Assembly (NCBI GenBank): GCA_030848705.1
Contig: CM061236.1
Coordinates: 140,338,574 to 140,402,573, forward strand
Source: Heracleum sosnowskyi
Taxonomy: Eukaryota > Streptophyta > Magnoliopsida > Apiales > Apiaceae
Length of the DNA: 64,000 nucleotides
Reading direction: 5' to 3'
How positions within the stretch are numbered: the stretch's first letter is position 1; every line of letters starts with the position of its first letter. The notes below the pieces were generated by a model that saw only the letters and a list, made by a program, of their open reading frames with translations, searched no databases and was not told the DNA's origin. Shown in pieces: positions 13,096-24,958 of the stretch. Both the position numbers and the translations under genes were made by a program.

Positions 13096-13339
13096 TCCCC
13101 ACAATTGTACGATTGACTAGAAAAAGGCATCTAAACCAGACAAACAAACAAACATATAATTGAATCAAACAAATGGGACTGAGAGCGCTCAAACTTGAGA
13201 CCTCTCCATAAACCGACCTCCGATACCATGTTTAGTAAAATCAGTCATGTCTAAAACCTTAAGGTATCAGAGAGAGACCCCGAATGAATCTAATACTATT
13301 AAAGGTACTAAACCTTAAGGTATTAGTTCTTTAAAAAAA

Positions 13340-13929
13340 AAAAAATTAATCCTATGGTATCAGAGCCGACTCTCGAAAATTTAAATCCCGATTTTCGAAA
13401 AAAAGACTCGGGATTTGACCTGGGTTGTCACATATGGTATCAGAGCCGACTCTCGAAAGCTCGATGCGTCAAGTTGCCGGAGGTGGTGACACGAAGGCTG
13501 GTGGTATTATCCCACAAAGGTTCGGAGCGGAGGTGGGGACACGAAGCCAGCCGATATTATCCCACAATGGCTAGGGAGGAACGATCTTGGAACCTTTGGA
13601 ACCTATGAGATATCCGTTCAGACTTGACGAGGACGTCAAGAGAGAGTTTAAGTGGGGGAGTTTGTAACACCTCAGTCCCACGTCGAGGAGATTTGGGACT
13701 TTAGTTCAGTTGTTTATAAGGCAAAGTACTACTAATTAGCACCAACAAAATCATGATATTTTGAGGGTCTGTGGTGGGCTTGTTGTAACCCAAGTTGGTT
13801 GCATTTGGGTCATTGTGCTTCGGCTTATTCTGACTCGGAAACAGGATTTGACCCGATTTTCGAAAAAAAGACTCAGGATTTGACCCGATTTTCGAAAAAA
13901 AAAATGAGGATTTGACCCGAATTGTCACA
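13340..13929 (+). mobile_element. TRIM-like short non-autonomous LTR element with duplicated primer-binding site
   Basis: tggtatcagagcc, the complement of the initiator Met tRNA 3' end, occurs at 13355-13367 and again at 13435-13447, each followed by gactctcgaaa. Between them is a piece of LTR tail (ttttcgaaaaaaagactc... ending ttgtcaca). The internal part (13448-13650) encodes nothing and contains a diverged tandem pair of about 64 bp (tattatcccacaaagg, tattatcccacaatgg). A purine tract (aagtgggggagt) precedes the 3' LTR at 13663-13929 (TGTAACACC...TTGTCACA, 267 bp). No complete 5' LTR is present, so the element looks truncated or rearranged. Confidence 0.7.
13663..13929 (+). repeat. 3' LTR of the TRIM-like element
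   Basis: The 267-bp repeat starts TGTAACACCTCAGTCCCAC after a purine tract and ends CCCGAATTGTCACA. Its last ~80 bp contain three copies of the phrase gatttgacccgattttcgaaaa. The tail of the same LTR reappears at 13381-13432 just before the second primer-binding site. Confidence 0.65.
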
Positions 13930-15138
13930 ATTGCCAAGACAACTCATCTGCTTTTGTGTTCTAATTTCTCATCAACTACTTCATCTTAATTAAAGACGTT
14001 TCTGATCCTTGACTAATCTCAACACAATTAATAAAGGCATAAAAATTTCAATCTAGACAAACAACCAAGTACAGAAATGTCTATATATATGTTCCGTATA
14101 ATCAAAGAAAAGATATACATACGCATATACATATATAAAAACAAGAAAACAGAGAAAGAAATAATACCAGAGCGATGTTACAAGATGGGAGAATCTGGGT
14201 GACGAGGAAATGGAAAGCCAACTTGTGAAATCTATTCAACAATCTTGGTTCCTGGAAATAAGTTGTGTGCATAAAATTCGAAGATGCCAGGTATTTTGAA
14301 ATGTTTAATATTTATCGGGGGTATACGGCAAACAAGTGTTACAGCAAATAAGTTTTTAGATGGGCATATATGGGCTATCATTTATTTATTTATTATCATC
14401 AGCCATATTTATTATGGTAAGTTAATCCTAATATACATTAATAAACGCTACAAATTCATTATCACTAATTTAAGAGATTTATTTTTATATTATTTTTAAC
14501 TTTTTACTTTGTAACTACTTTATTTTCATTAATTTAATAGGAAATAAAAGAAAACTAGATAGATAATTGCTGTTAAAAGATAATTTTATGTTCTACTCTT
14601 AATTAAAAGTTGTGATGAGGAAATGGAAAGCCAACTTGTGAAGCCTTACAAAGCAAACCCAACAATAAATAAGTCTATTATGTCAAAGCCCAAACAGCAT
14701 AAACAGATTTGATTGTAATTTATTAGTATTATTTATATTATATAAACAGTTTATTAAGAATATTCTAGATTAAAGTAGGAGAGTGATAAAAAGTTAAAAA
14801 CAATTATTTCTTTTATTAGAAATTTTTGTATTTTATGGTTAAGTTTATGAATTTACTCTTATATAAGATGTGATTTATTAATTTAAAGAAGAGCATGATA
14901 TATTAATGTGTTCTTTTCTTGTTATTATTAGTTACAATCCTAAGATAATTTTATGTTCTACTCTTGAGAAATTATAAAGTAATAGTTGTTTTAGGGCTAG
15001 ATCATGTTATAATTTATAGTTATTATTCACCAAATACTATTAAAGACCAATGTATATCCACACTAACACTATTGTTTATCAAATAAATATGAAATACATT
15101 AATTTATCTTAAAACTATAACATATTGACTACTGACTC

Positions 15139-15176
<38 letters not shown>

Positions 15177-15340
15177 CTTTTTATTATATATATGTATATA
15201 TATTATATATTATGGTCTTAGTTTATAATTATGTACTAGAATTTTTAACATATTATTATATAAATGGTCCTGTTCGGTTTAACCAATTTTAATATATTTG
15301 AAATCACGGTCAAACCATATATGCGTAAACGGTCCGGTTA
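13930..15340. other. AT-rich intergenic DNA with short direct repeats
   Basis: No gene is seen. A 30-bp word (tgaYgaggaaatggaaagcc plus acttgtgaa) occurs at about 14200-14229 and 14613-14642 with one mismatch. A 23-bp word (agataattttatgttctact plus ctt) occurs near 14579 and 14944. These pairs suggest local duplication or nested insertion footprints. Confidence 0.5.
15145..15175. repeat. (AT)n microsatellite
   Basis: About 15 AT units, followed by further ATATAT tracts to about 15210. It is a simple sequence with likely length polymorphism. Confidence 0.9.
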
Positions 15341-15351
15341 ACCGAATCATA

Positions 15352-16065
15352 GTCAAATAGGTTCTTTAGTTAAGAGGTTATAGTTATTCTTTTTAAAGCA
15401 TGTACCTTGTACGAGTCTAGGACTTAGATATAAAATATTTTAGAAATTTTAATATTTTGGGGTTATTAAGTATTTGGACTTCTTGACTAAAGTCTTGTTC
15501 GTTTATGATTAAGATCATCCTCCACGAAAGTGTTTACAGTTGACATGTGTGGCATAGTTTGTTTTGATCAACTATTAATGTTTTTGTGTATCTCAAGAAC
15601 GGTTTAAGATTAAGATCTTACCTAATTAATTAATTTTTACTAATTATCTTCCTATTTCAATAGTTTTAGTAATGAAGTTTTACAAATTTATTTCTATGAA
15701 TAAAAAAAAATTATACATGATGTTAGATGTTAGTGTTTGGAGCAGGGATAACATGTAGTCGAATAGATTCCTTAGTTAAGATGTTATAGCTATTCCTTCT
15801 AAAGTCTATTTTTTGTAAGAGTACGAGTCTATGACTTAGATGTAACATAGTTTAGAAATTTTGTAATGTTTATTGTGCAATAAAAATAGCAAGGGTTCAA
15901 GAATTACCTGTATTAATTGTAGATCTCAATACGAGTTTGGTCACGACAAATTGCAGGTCGTCAAATCTTAAACAAAACACGTCAAGTTGTAACGTGCGAA
16001 GGGATTTGCCTTGATCAACTATGAACGTTCTTCTGTATCTCAAAACCGTTTGTTTTTGTGTATAT
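15352..16065. repeat. Diverged duplicated segment, probable LTR remnants
   Basis: Two ~105-bp segments align by eye: 15352-15450 and 15757-15862, sharing ttagttaaga, gttatag, tacgagtcta and gacttagat. A second pair shares gatcaactat, tatctcaa and cggttt near 15570 and 16015. The order A-B then A-B about 400 bp apart looks like two copies of one unit. No coding capacity or clear TG/CA termini were found. Confidence 0.45.
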
Positions 16066-16780
16066 TAGTTATTTGACGGATTGTGAAGGTTGATTTTCCA
16101 CGGATTCAATTCGTCTGTATCTCGCTCGAATAGATGAGAATGGAGAAGTAGATGTTGTAGTCTTGTGGTTGAAACATTATAATGTTCTTTATATAGTAGA
16201 TTAGTTGGACCTACTAACCCTAATCAGACTTATTATTGAATATTAGCTTAGTCTACATCGAATAAGATGTTATTGGACTACCATATTTATAATATTTGAC
16301 TATATCTATGTTTATAATATTGATTATATATATGTATCCTAATATCCTAATAGATTTTGGTGTCTTTGGGAGAAATTAATCTCCTTCTTTTAAAAGTTTT
16401 TTCCTTATTTAAAACAAAATTGATTGTTTTTTAGAGAACTCTATAATTTTGGATCTTTCCAAAGACCCATATTAATCTGATTTGGTAAAGGAAACCTCTT
16501 TTTCTTAAAATTCTTTTTTATTTGGAACAAAGTAATTTGTTAAATAATTTTTTTCTAGAAACTTCCGTCGTATTGGGCCTTTTCAAGATTTTATGGGTAA
16601 AAAATCATTCTCCTAAATACTGTCTAGTGATTATTTTGGACCGATACTCGTAATTGAATTTTTATTGTATTTTTCAGTGCAGTTCCGTTATAGTTTTTTC
16701 TAGCTCCAGTGCGTGAGGTCCAAGAATACTTGCATACTGCATAATTGCATAATAATTAACTTATCTGAAAAATATACACA
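16066..16780. other. Gene-free upstream flank of the UGT gene
   Basis: AT-rich sequence with no conserved ORF. It probably holds distal promoter sequence of the glycosyltransferase gene that follows. Confidence 0.4.
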
Positions 16781-16784
16781 TGGG

Positions 16785-16793
16785 ACACGTGGC
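16785..16793 (+). promoter_or_regulatory. G-box / ABRE-like element upstream of UGT
   Basis: ACACGTGGC contains the CACGTG core and the ACGTGGC context typical of abscisic-acid and bZIP/bHLH response elements. It lies about 535 bp upstream of the ATG and about 180 bp before the inferred 5' UTR intron. Function is inferred from position and consensus only. Confidence 0.4.
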
Positions 16794-16965
16794 CCAGTGG
16801 CCGCCACTTCCAAGTTCCAACGTTATTTGTTGATATTTATGGAAACAGACACACACACAGAACCAATACAAAGTAATACACAAGTTTCTCTTTAACTGAA
16901 ACTCTCATAACGTTTTGGTTTTTTGATTGCTGTTCCTGCTTCTGTAGCTTTACTCGCTGTGACAG

Positions 16966-17279
16966 GTATGTTATTTTTATTTTAAATTAGACAATCAATA
17001 TCTCAATAACTCACTTTCGTGCTCGAACTCGAACTCGAACAAAGTACTTATTGGAAAAACAACTCCGATTCATTTATTGTGTTCTCAATAAACAAGTTAT
17101 TAATTTCTTGGGTTTTATCATTTATGAATGAAAGGCTAGAGCCTAGTCGAACTTGCATGAACAATATTCTAATTAAACTGGAGTTTGTTTATATGGTGGA
17201 ACTCAAGTTAAGCCTATGGGCAATAATATTTCATTGTTTCTGAGGTGTTTGTATGAGAATTTGGGTTGGAATTTTACAG
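16966..17279 (+). other. Predicted 5' UTR intron of UGT
   Basis: A strong donor (gacag|gtatgtt) and a pyrimidine-rich acceptor (aattttacag|gtgttt) bracket 314 bp of T-rich sequence shortly before the ATG. Predicted by eye; cDNA would settle it. Confidence 0.35.
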
Positions 17280-17327
17280 GTGTTTGTTTGTGGAATTTGA
17301 TATCCAGTGAAACTTTAACAGAAGGGC

Positions 17328-18830
17328 ATGGAGAAGCAGGCTCATGTTGTTTGCATTGCCTACCCAGCTCAAAGCCACATAAAGTCATTGCTCAAGCTGG
17401 CAAAGCTCCTACACATCAAAGGCGTTTTCGTTACATTTGTTAATACGGAGTTCAACCACAAACGGTTACTAAAGTCTGGAGCACTTCAATCTCTTGACAA
17501 CCTTTCCGGATTCAGATTCGACACGATTCCGGACGGTCTCCCTCCATCGGATTACAACTCCAACCAAGACCTACTTGCCCTATCTGAGTCCCTCTTAAGC
17601 AAAAACATGTTACCTCCATTTCAAAGCCTTATTGAGAAATTAAATGCTCAAGTCCTTCGGTCACTTCCATCCTCTCTGATGCTTTTATGCCATTCCCAAC
17701 TGATGCGGCACATTCACTTGGAATTCCTATCTTTTCAATTTGGACTGTTTCTGCCTATGGATTGATGGGATTTTTCCAGGTTAATAATCTCATTGAAAAG
17801 GGTTTTGCACCAATGAAAGGTATGGTTTTCTAATATAGGGTGCTCATGCATACTCATTAATCAACACACTCGCAGACAGTAACACAACTATTGTTCATTT
17901 CATGCAGATGAGAGCTATCTAACAAACGGGGATTTAGACGCGATCATAGACTGGATTCCTGGAATGAAAGACATTCGTCTAAAGGATCTCCCAACCTTTC
18001 TCCGGACTACAAATCCAAATGATTTTATGCTCAAGTACACAAAGGAAGCTATGGCAAATGCAAGTAAAAGTACAGGGCATGTAATTCATACGTTCGACGA
18101 TTTAGAACAAGAAGTTGTAAATGCCATCTCATCTATGTTTCCTAATGTCTTTACAATAGGCCCTCAACAATTGCTTCTTAACCTACTAGAATCGGATAAT
18201 GAAGATTTTAAGGGCATGGGATATAATCTATGGGAAGAGGAAAAAACTTGTCTTCAATGGTTAGACTCCAAAGAAGCTGGTTCTGTTGTTTATGTAAACT
18301 TTGGAAGCTTAGCAGTCCTGTCACCTGAGAAGTTAGTGGAGTTTGGTTGGGGTCTTGCTAATAGCAATCAGAACTTCTTATGGATAATAAAGCCAAACTT
18401 TATTGTTGGTGAATCCAAAACTACTTTAGGACTTGAATTTATGGAATGCATTGAGGGGAGAGGATTCATTTCGAGCTGGTGTCCTCAAGAGGAAGTCCTT
18501 AACCACAAATCAGTGGGAGGGTTTTTGACACATGGAGGTTGGAACTCGACGATTGAGAGCTTATCAGCTGGAGTGCCAATGCTGTGTTTGCCATTTTTCG
18601 GAGATCAAATGACAAACTGTAAGTACATTTGTACAGAATGGGGATGTGGAATGGAGGTCGATAATAATGTTAGGAGAGATGATGTAGAGAAGCTTGTGAG
18701 AGTCTTCATGGAGGGTGAAAATGTGAAGAAGAAGGCTACGGAGTGGAAACAAATGGCAGAGAAGGCATGTGGCCCTGATGGCTCCTCGTCTCGGAACTTG
18801 AGCAAATTGATTCATCTTTTGACAAGCTAG
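17328..18830 (+). CDS. UGT85-family UDP-glycosyltransferase, two exons, frameshifted in exon 1
   Basis: Exon 1 is 17328-17819, the intron 17820-17907 (gtatgg...catgcag), exon 2 17908-18830. Family 1 plant glycosyltransferases move glucose from UDP-glucose to small molecules in the cytosol. Visible: the N-terminal catalytic His in PAQSHIKS (His17; usually PAQGH), NTEFNHKRLLKSG, IPDGLPPSD, the activating Asp in SILSDAF, IDWIPGMKDIRLKDLP typical of UGT85, and a full 44-residue PSPG box (WCPQEEVLNHKSVGG to FFGDQ, codons about 355-398). Near 17646-17653 the frame slips by one missing base: the protein runs to a false stop at 17765, while the true family sequence continues in another frame into the splice donor. 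The intended length is about 471 aa. Either a recent pseudogene or a base-calling error. Acceptor unknown. Confidence 0.88.
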
Positions 18831-20120
18831 GAGGATACTGTACCTTCACTACCATGTAAGCATGGACTATAATCCTTTTACTATCAATGATTTCTACTCA
18901 TTTTATATTTTGTGTCTTTTCATCACTTGAAAAAATCACAATAAAGGACTACAGTACATTTTTTTTCACTGTCAATGATCTGGAGCTAAAAAGTTTTTGT
19001 TTCCAAGCACTAGTATCCGTGACAAAATGATTGCATGGTAAACCTAGTCCATAAGGTCAACATTGATACACCTTTCTTCCTCCTGCATCACAATTTCCGG
19101 TTTGAAATTCTAGAAGGCACAAAAGTAATCATTGAATATTAGATATGTAATTCACTCATTTCAAATATAAAGTTCTGCCTCTTAAAGCAAACACCCATAT
19201 TCAGACTCCATACCTCACATCTTCTGCTGAAAAGTGAAAACAGTGCTTGGAAATCAGACTTCGGCTTATGTACCGCAAGCAAATTCACAAACTGTTCACA
19301 AACGGCAATAAGCATCAGCTAAATTAAGTCACATAATATATATATTGTACAACCTTAGCAATTTGGATTCAGCAATCACAGATTACAAACTGATAACAAA
19401 GACAATAATGATAATTTCCGATATCTACTTCAACTAGTGCTCCAAAAAAGATAAAACCGGATGCTGCAGAACTAAGCAGCGACTTTTGGCGTTTGTTTCT
19501 TCTTACTAGATGCTTAAACAGACACTTAAGGACTTAAACCATTCAAGCGGCCTAAAGGTAAAGTCTGATATCTCAAGCATTTTAGAGGATTAACTAGTCT
19601 CAAGTGGGAATTATTATTTGAAGACAGATCTCAACAAGGCTACTCAACAGTCTGACAAAAAATAAAAAATTGATATAATAAGCTGAGCCAACCTGAAAAG
19701 CTTCCAAGCACACTTTCAACAACCAAAAAACAAATCAGCATACTGTGTTGAAAGTTGCAAATTATCCTACCAACAGTCACTTGCAAATCAAGAAGTTAGT
19801 CAACTCCTTCCATTTAAGTTGCATTAAGTTACAAGTTTGCCTTGAAGCAAATAAAATGGTTGCATGCATAGAAACCCCCCCCCCCCCCCCCCCCCCCTCT
19901 CTTCCCCTCCATCAATTGTTCTTGACAATCAGCTGCAAAGCAACAATACATTTAAAAAAATGACACTGTTCATCATAATATTCAAACTTGTTGATAGTTT
20001 ATGAAAACAGCAGAATTCTGGGAACTATTAAAATTGTACTGTAAAAAATCTAACCTAACAAATTGCAGAAAACTAACCTGTTCATCACAATAGCAATGTT
20101 ACAAATGAAGAAATTTATCT
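18831..20120. other. Convergent 3' region between UGT and TAD2, no gene seen
   Basis: The two genes converge here. AT-rich sequence with short spurious ORFs and a C23 homopolymer at 19875-19897, followed by a CT-rich stretch. Presumably holds both polyadenylation regions. No conserved coding motif was found. Confidence 0.5.
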
Positions 20121-23100
20121 TCAACTGCTCTGGGCAGGTGGCCTGTGAGGCTTCGGAGCTGAAATACACAATGCATAGCAGCTATAAGAATTGGTAATCT
20201 TCAATGTATGTTAACAAAGAAATTTTACGAGATGGCATTTAAATACTATAAAAACTGGTTACATTACATATAGACAATAAGCTCGAGCCTCGTTACATAA
20301 TACAGTCTACTAAAAATATTGTGCAAGTTTAAGTGTCTTCCTCCATTCGAGAGGAAAACTTCAATTAAAAAAAAACAGAGAGAGAGTTTTGAGTGCAAAT
20401 TGGTTACCAAGTGCTCAGTAATATCTCACAGGTCACATTGGGGTTTCAGATTAAAAGTACTAGAAAAGACTCTACTATATTTGCAACTTGAGCATAAATC
20501 CACTTAACCACTTTCCTTGTATTTTCGACAACATTGAACCTTAATTTAAAGTTCAACCATTTTTATCCTTGTTTCTCATTTTGAGGCAGTATACACACTT
20601 GCACAGAATGCCATCAGTTTACATATAATCAATTATTATGCAATTGAAATACCATTAGGATTTCCCTGTTCGTAGAAACTTCGAAACAGAGAAACTGCTT
20701 CTGAAGCCATTATTCCTCCTGTGCATTTGAAACCCCTCCCGTGCAAAACTTCATCCCTGGCATAAAAAGTAAAATCAGGAAATGAGAATTAAACCTTTCA
20801 TTGGAAAAGTGTGCAGTGCAATATGACGAGTTGATTCCAATTGATGTATGTGTCCATTCAAAACCTCAAGGATGTACTTTCAAATTTGAAATACACAAGG
20901 CATGTAGCAAGTTGCTGAAGCAAACTTACTATCTTTTTCCTCTTTAGTTGTCATTTATTCCTGGTTGTGACATATAGCATAATGTAATTTAATTATCTAT
21001 CAAGACAGAAGAAACAACATTGGTTTTCTGTTTCTTAGCAAAAGAAAAAAAAATGTTTTTTTATGACTGATTACAAGTTTTCCGAAAGTTTAGGTATCAA
21101 ACTTTGTTGTGCTTTTGGTGGCCTTTCGTCTGCTTGTCTTTATATCCTCTTTCTACTAGAATAGTTTTTTAACAACAAAACATCAATATCCAGTGTGTGG
21201 GAAATAAAATAATTTCAAAGAAGGATATAAAATAAAAAAACTTCCAAATAATGGAGAAAAAATGCTTGAAACTAAACCTAGTTGCCCCTACGGATTCACT
21301 TGTATGCAAAGCCAGTATTGATCCACACCCACCAAACTTATCATTGGCGCAGCCATAATAAACCTCCTTTATACCTATGTAAGGAAGAAAGCGTTAACGA
21401 GGAGAAAAATATCACAAACAAGCACCAAAATATACCATACAAAAAAAAAACTCTTCCATAGCGCAAACGAATTGGCATACCAAGAATTGACAAAGCTGCT
21501 GCACACATTATACAAGGTTCACATGTAACATAAAGAGTGCATTTTGAAAATCTTTGAGCGATGTCTGCATTAGACAGACCATTTCTCTGCCACTGATCAA
21601 GCAAAATATCTATGGCTTCCATCTCCGCATGTCTTGTAGCCTGCACCAGTGCAAACTCAAGTCATATGGTCATTATTCTCAAATGCATATGCCAAATATC
21701 AGAACTTTCATTTACGAAAACTTTCAGGTTGCCTCAACTGTACAATCTGCTTGAAGATCGGATCATTTGCAGGAAAATAAGGTAAAGAAGGACAATTAAT
21801 AGAATTTTCGAAAGATACAATGAAATTCCATACATTTCTTGTCTCATTTGTCCGATTTCTTCCTGCCGCAATGACCTTTTCATCCTCAATGATGACGCAA
21901 CTAGTTATTTGCAATTCAAACTTGAGTTGGCCATATGTCCATGATATGCAATGTAATCATACTCCAATATCATGTAATATACATTGTAAGGTATTGAATC
22001 AAACCCTCGGCAACCAAATAAATTATGATACAAATTTGGTACATATCAATCAAATTTAAATAAACCTTCAAATACACTGAAATCAACACATCAGGTCTCA
22101 GAGCATGCTTCTCCTAGTAATAGAACTATTGTAGACTGTAGACATTGTAAATTCATTGATGTTAATACAAGTACTTCAGAGCAAAGGATGAAGGAATCTT
22201 AAGGTGTCAACAGGCAGAAACAGAGCCAGGTATCAAGCATAGGGCAGGCAGGCCATAAAAAAATGAAATAACAATAAAAAATATTATATGTAAACATATC
22301 ATTATGTAAAAATTATATGAAATAACAATAAAAAATTTGGTGCAGATACAACTTGCATTATGCAAAAAAAATAAGTTTATATAACTCTGCAGTTGTTGAC
22401 AAAAATGAATAATCTCATCCAAACATATCATGAAGAGCCATGAATATTTTTGTATCGAAATTTACAATATTTAGAAAATAAAAATTGAAACTTTATATTT
22501 AGCTGACGAAAAATTAAAATTTGTAAATTTTAATACCTATATTCATAAACGTTCCGACTTTTGGGAAGGGGGGGGGGGGGACTTTGAGGGGATGGAAAAT
22601 GCTCGATCCCCCTCCTCCCTCAACTATAATTGAACATTTATTCTTGAGCAAAAGAAGCTTTTTATGCTGCATATGTGAGAAAAAACTGGAATACAAGTTG
22701 TAAGGCCCAAAAAAGTTGAACTTTCAATGTCTGAATTTTACGGGAACCGAAAGGTGAACACTACATGATACAGTAGAACCCCTCTAAAGTGATTTTTCGA
22801 GACCGGGAAAAAATATCACTTTGCTGGGGTTGTCACATAAGAGAGGTTCGTGTTTTTTAAGATCCAAAAAAATAAAAATTGTATATTTTGTCACCAATTG
22901 CAAATACTATACATTTTTTTCAATAACTTAACATTGGTTTCTTGAATTTTCAAAAAAATTACAAATGTTCATGTATGTTAGCACTTCTGGTCCCAAAAAA
23001 TTACCTAGATATCATTTAACATTTTTGAATTTGATCAACATTTTCCAAAACTAAGACAAGACAAGGATCATAACTATCTATCGAAGACAATACTGGATGT

Positions 23101-24166
23101 AATAGTTATTGAACAAACAAATTTAACACAAACTACTATCATAAAATATCTATCAAATTCATCAATCATATATAAAAAATATGTATTTAATTGATAATAT
23201 CACTCTATGCGAGAGTAGGGACGGGAATTTAACACTACGATTTTTTGAAAATATTAAATATATAGAGGGGTTATTAATATCAAACACCGGTCTCAACTTG
23301 GGACCAAGACTTTTTGTCAATTTAAAGAGGTTATGACTTTAGAGTGAATCACTTTAGAGAGGTTTTATAGTCCATAACATAACTAACAAAATAATCCTAA
23401 TAGAACAAGCCACCAATCCCTATGTTAACCAGAAGTGCACGGTCCTACAATACGTTATAAATTATCAAGGTGTCTTTTCGCATAGCAAAGATAAAAGAAA
23501 TCCGCAAACTAGTTGACTGTAAGAACTATGTAAATTAATGGTCCATATGTTTTCAAGTTGTATTCTCCTTGTGTTTTTTTCAACATGAAAACAATCAAAC
23601 AAGAAGTTCCTTGATTGATTTAGTGCATACTGGCACACTACTAACCCAACTTCCTCTTAAAACTAGAAATTAAATCCAAATTTGCCAATGTCATACCACT
23701 CACAAAATTTTGGGAAATATATACAGTTGCTTAAATTACTAAGACCGGAGATAAATAATCATGCAAAAATTTATCTTGCGAAAGCATACAACACGGACCA
23801 AAGTAGATAAGGATATACCAGAAAATGAGCTTACTACAAAACTGTAACGTGACACAAAAGTTGTGCAACTTAAATATATCGGTACTTAGAGAGAACTCTT
23901 ACCCGACTGGCACTTCAAGGTTATTCAAGGCATGTTCTGCCTGCAAAAGGGGAGTAAATAATGTTGATATATGCACAAGCTCCAAATTCAATGGGAAGTT
24001 TAATAACAGACAAAAGTGACAAAATAATACATTGAAAAATTATCAATTCTAGAGTTGTCCTGTACTCTTTAAACTTGGTTGGTAGATATCTAGTTGGTAC
24101 CTGTTCTATTGCAAGCTTCATGCATGTATCAGTATTTGTAATATCCTCGATCTCACAAGTTTCCAT
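20121..24166 (-). CDS. TAD2: tRNA-specific adenosine deaminase, TAD2/ADAT2 type, seven exons, 189 aa
   Basis: Exons (minus): 24166-24101, 23940-23903, 21900-21834, 21640-21481, 21374-21278, 20756-20653, 20158-20121. All introns are GT-AG, and lengths sum to 570 nt (189 codons plus TGA). The protein is a cytidine/deoxycytidylate-deaminase fold. Zinc ligands are His61 (ATRHAEME) and Cys100/Cys103 (CEPCIMC), with catalytic Glu63. YGCANDKFGGCGSIL and FKCTGGIMASEAVSLFR are typical of TAD2, the catalytic partner of TAD3. Together they convert wobble adenosine-34 to inosine in several tRNAs, so the gene is probably essential. Length matches the plant family. Intron 2 (21901-23902) is about 2 kb and contains a MITE. 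The ATG at 24166 begins METCEIEDI; a 5' UTR exon further upstream is possible. Confidence 0.93.
22568..22580. repeat. G13 homopolymer in TAD2 intron 2
   Basis: Thirteen G on the plus strand within aaggg...gactttgagggg. It is a slippage-prone tract lying inside the large second intron of the minus-strand TAD2 gene. Confidence 0.85.
22772..23373. mobile_element. Pogo/Emigrant-like MITE inside TAD2 intron 2
   Basis: The left end cagtagaacccctctaaagt and the right end (reverse complement ctataaaacctctctaaagt) form imperfect terminal inverted repeats of about 25 bp. They enclose about 600 bp of non-coding AT-rich DNA. The left end follows TA, as expected for Tc1/mariner-pogo insertions; the right terminus is degraded. 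Further sub-terminal phrases mirror each other (gagaccggg left, ccggtctc right). No transposase is present. Confidence 0.55.
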
Positions 24167-24597
24167 CTGAAGGAATTAAACCTAAAGTAAATAGATGTTA
24201 TGACATCAATTTCCAATAACCGCAAAATAATACGAGCACAACCAGCGATGGAACAACCAGTGCCCGTATAACTAAAAAAGTTTTGTCAAAGATATAAACA
24301 ATAAGTTGTATACATTTGCAACAACTTATAGGTTCCATTCACATTTGTAACCACTTAATATGTATGCCCCTCGGTTAGATTACTTCTAATAACACATATA
24401 AATAGTAAAAGTATAATATACATCAGCAATTATTATCGTATCAAATGCTTAGGTGAACTCTTTTCATGAATTTAATATATTTCATCATTCTTAGTTTCGA
24501 TAGTCTATATTATGCACAATCTCTATTTATATAATTACTTCACATTTATCTCTCTTCCATTTTCCCCTTCTACATTTTCTATTACTTGGGCTTTTTG
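24167..24597. other. 5' flank of TAD2, no gene seen
   Basis: AT-rich sequence upstream of the TAD2 start codon, presumably its proximal promoter and 5' UTR or a 5' UTR intron. No recognisable element. Confidence 0.4.
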
Positions 24598-24796
24598 TTC
24601 AAAATGTGATGCTTTTTATTGTGATTGTGTGCTATGAATTCTAATAAGTGAATATGACTAGAAAATAATGATGTAAATAATTATTGTAAATCATTGCTCA
24701 AGATGTAATGATTTTTAATGTGATTATGCACTATGAATTCTGATAAGTGAATATGACTAGAAAATAGTGATGTAAATGATTATCACATATCCTTAA
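24598..24796. repeat. Two-copy tandem repeat, period 99 bp
   Basis: The segment with ctatgaattctaataagtga and atatgactagaaaataatgatgtaaa (from 24632) recurs at 24731 with a few substitutions. The preceding part (aatgtgatgctttttattgt) is also duplicated. The offset is 99 bp. Confidence 0.7.
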
Positions 24797-24905
24797 TTAG
24801 TAATGATTTTGTCGTTGATTAACATTACCGATAGTTGTTTACTTGAATGGAAGCTAAGCTCTACTTTTCAGTAGGTATGTCTAAACAAATGTCCAAAAGA
24901 GCACG

Positions 24906-24958
24906 TGATAGGGATCAACTGATATATTAATTATTATTATTATTATTATTATTATTAA
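24906..24958 (+). repeat. LTR start fragment of chromovirus E family plus (ATT)n microsatellite
   Basis: tgatagggatcaactgatat followed by ATT repeats matches the first ~45 bp of the LTR at 35784 (tgatagggatcagctaatat). The homology stops after the ATT run, so this is a small relic of the same LTR family. Confidence 0.6.

Noticed and set aside
13354..13608. 84-aa ORF starting at the first primer-binding site
   Set aside because: It starts on a PBS and crosses LTR-derived and repeated non-coding sequence.
19745..19963. 72-aa ORF with a polyproline run
   Set aside because: The proline run is the C23 homopolymer; flanks show no coding signal.
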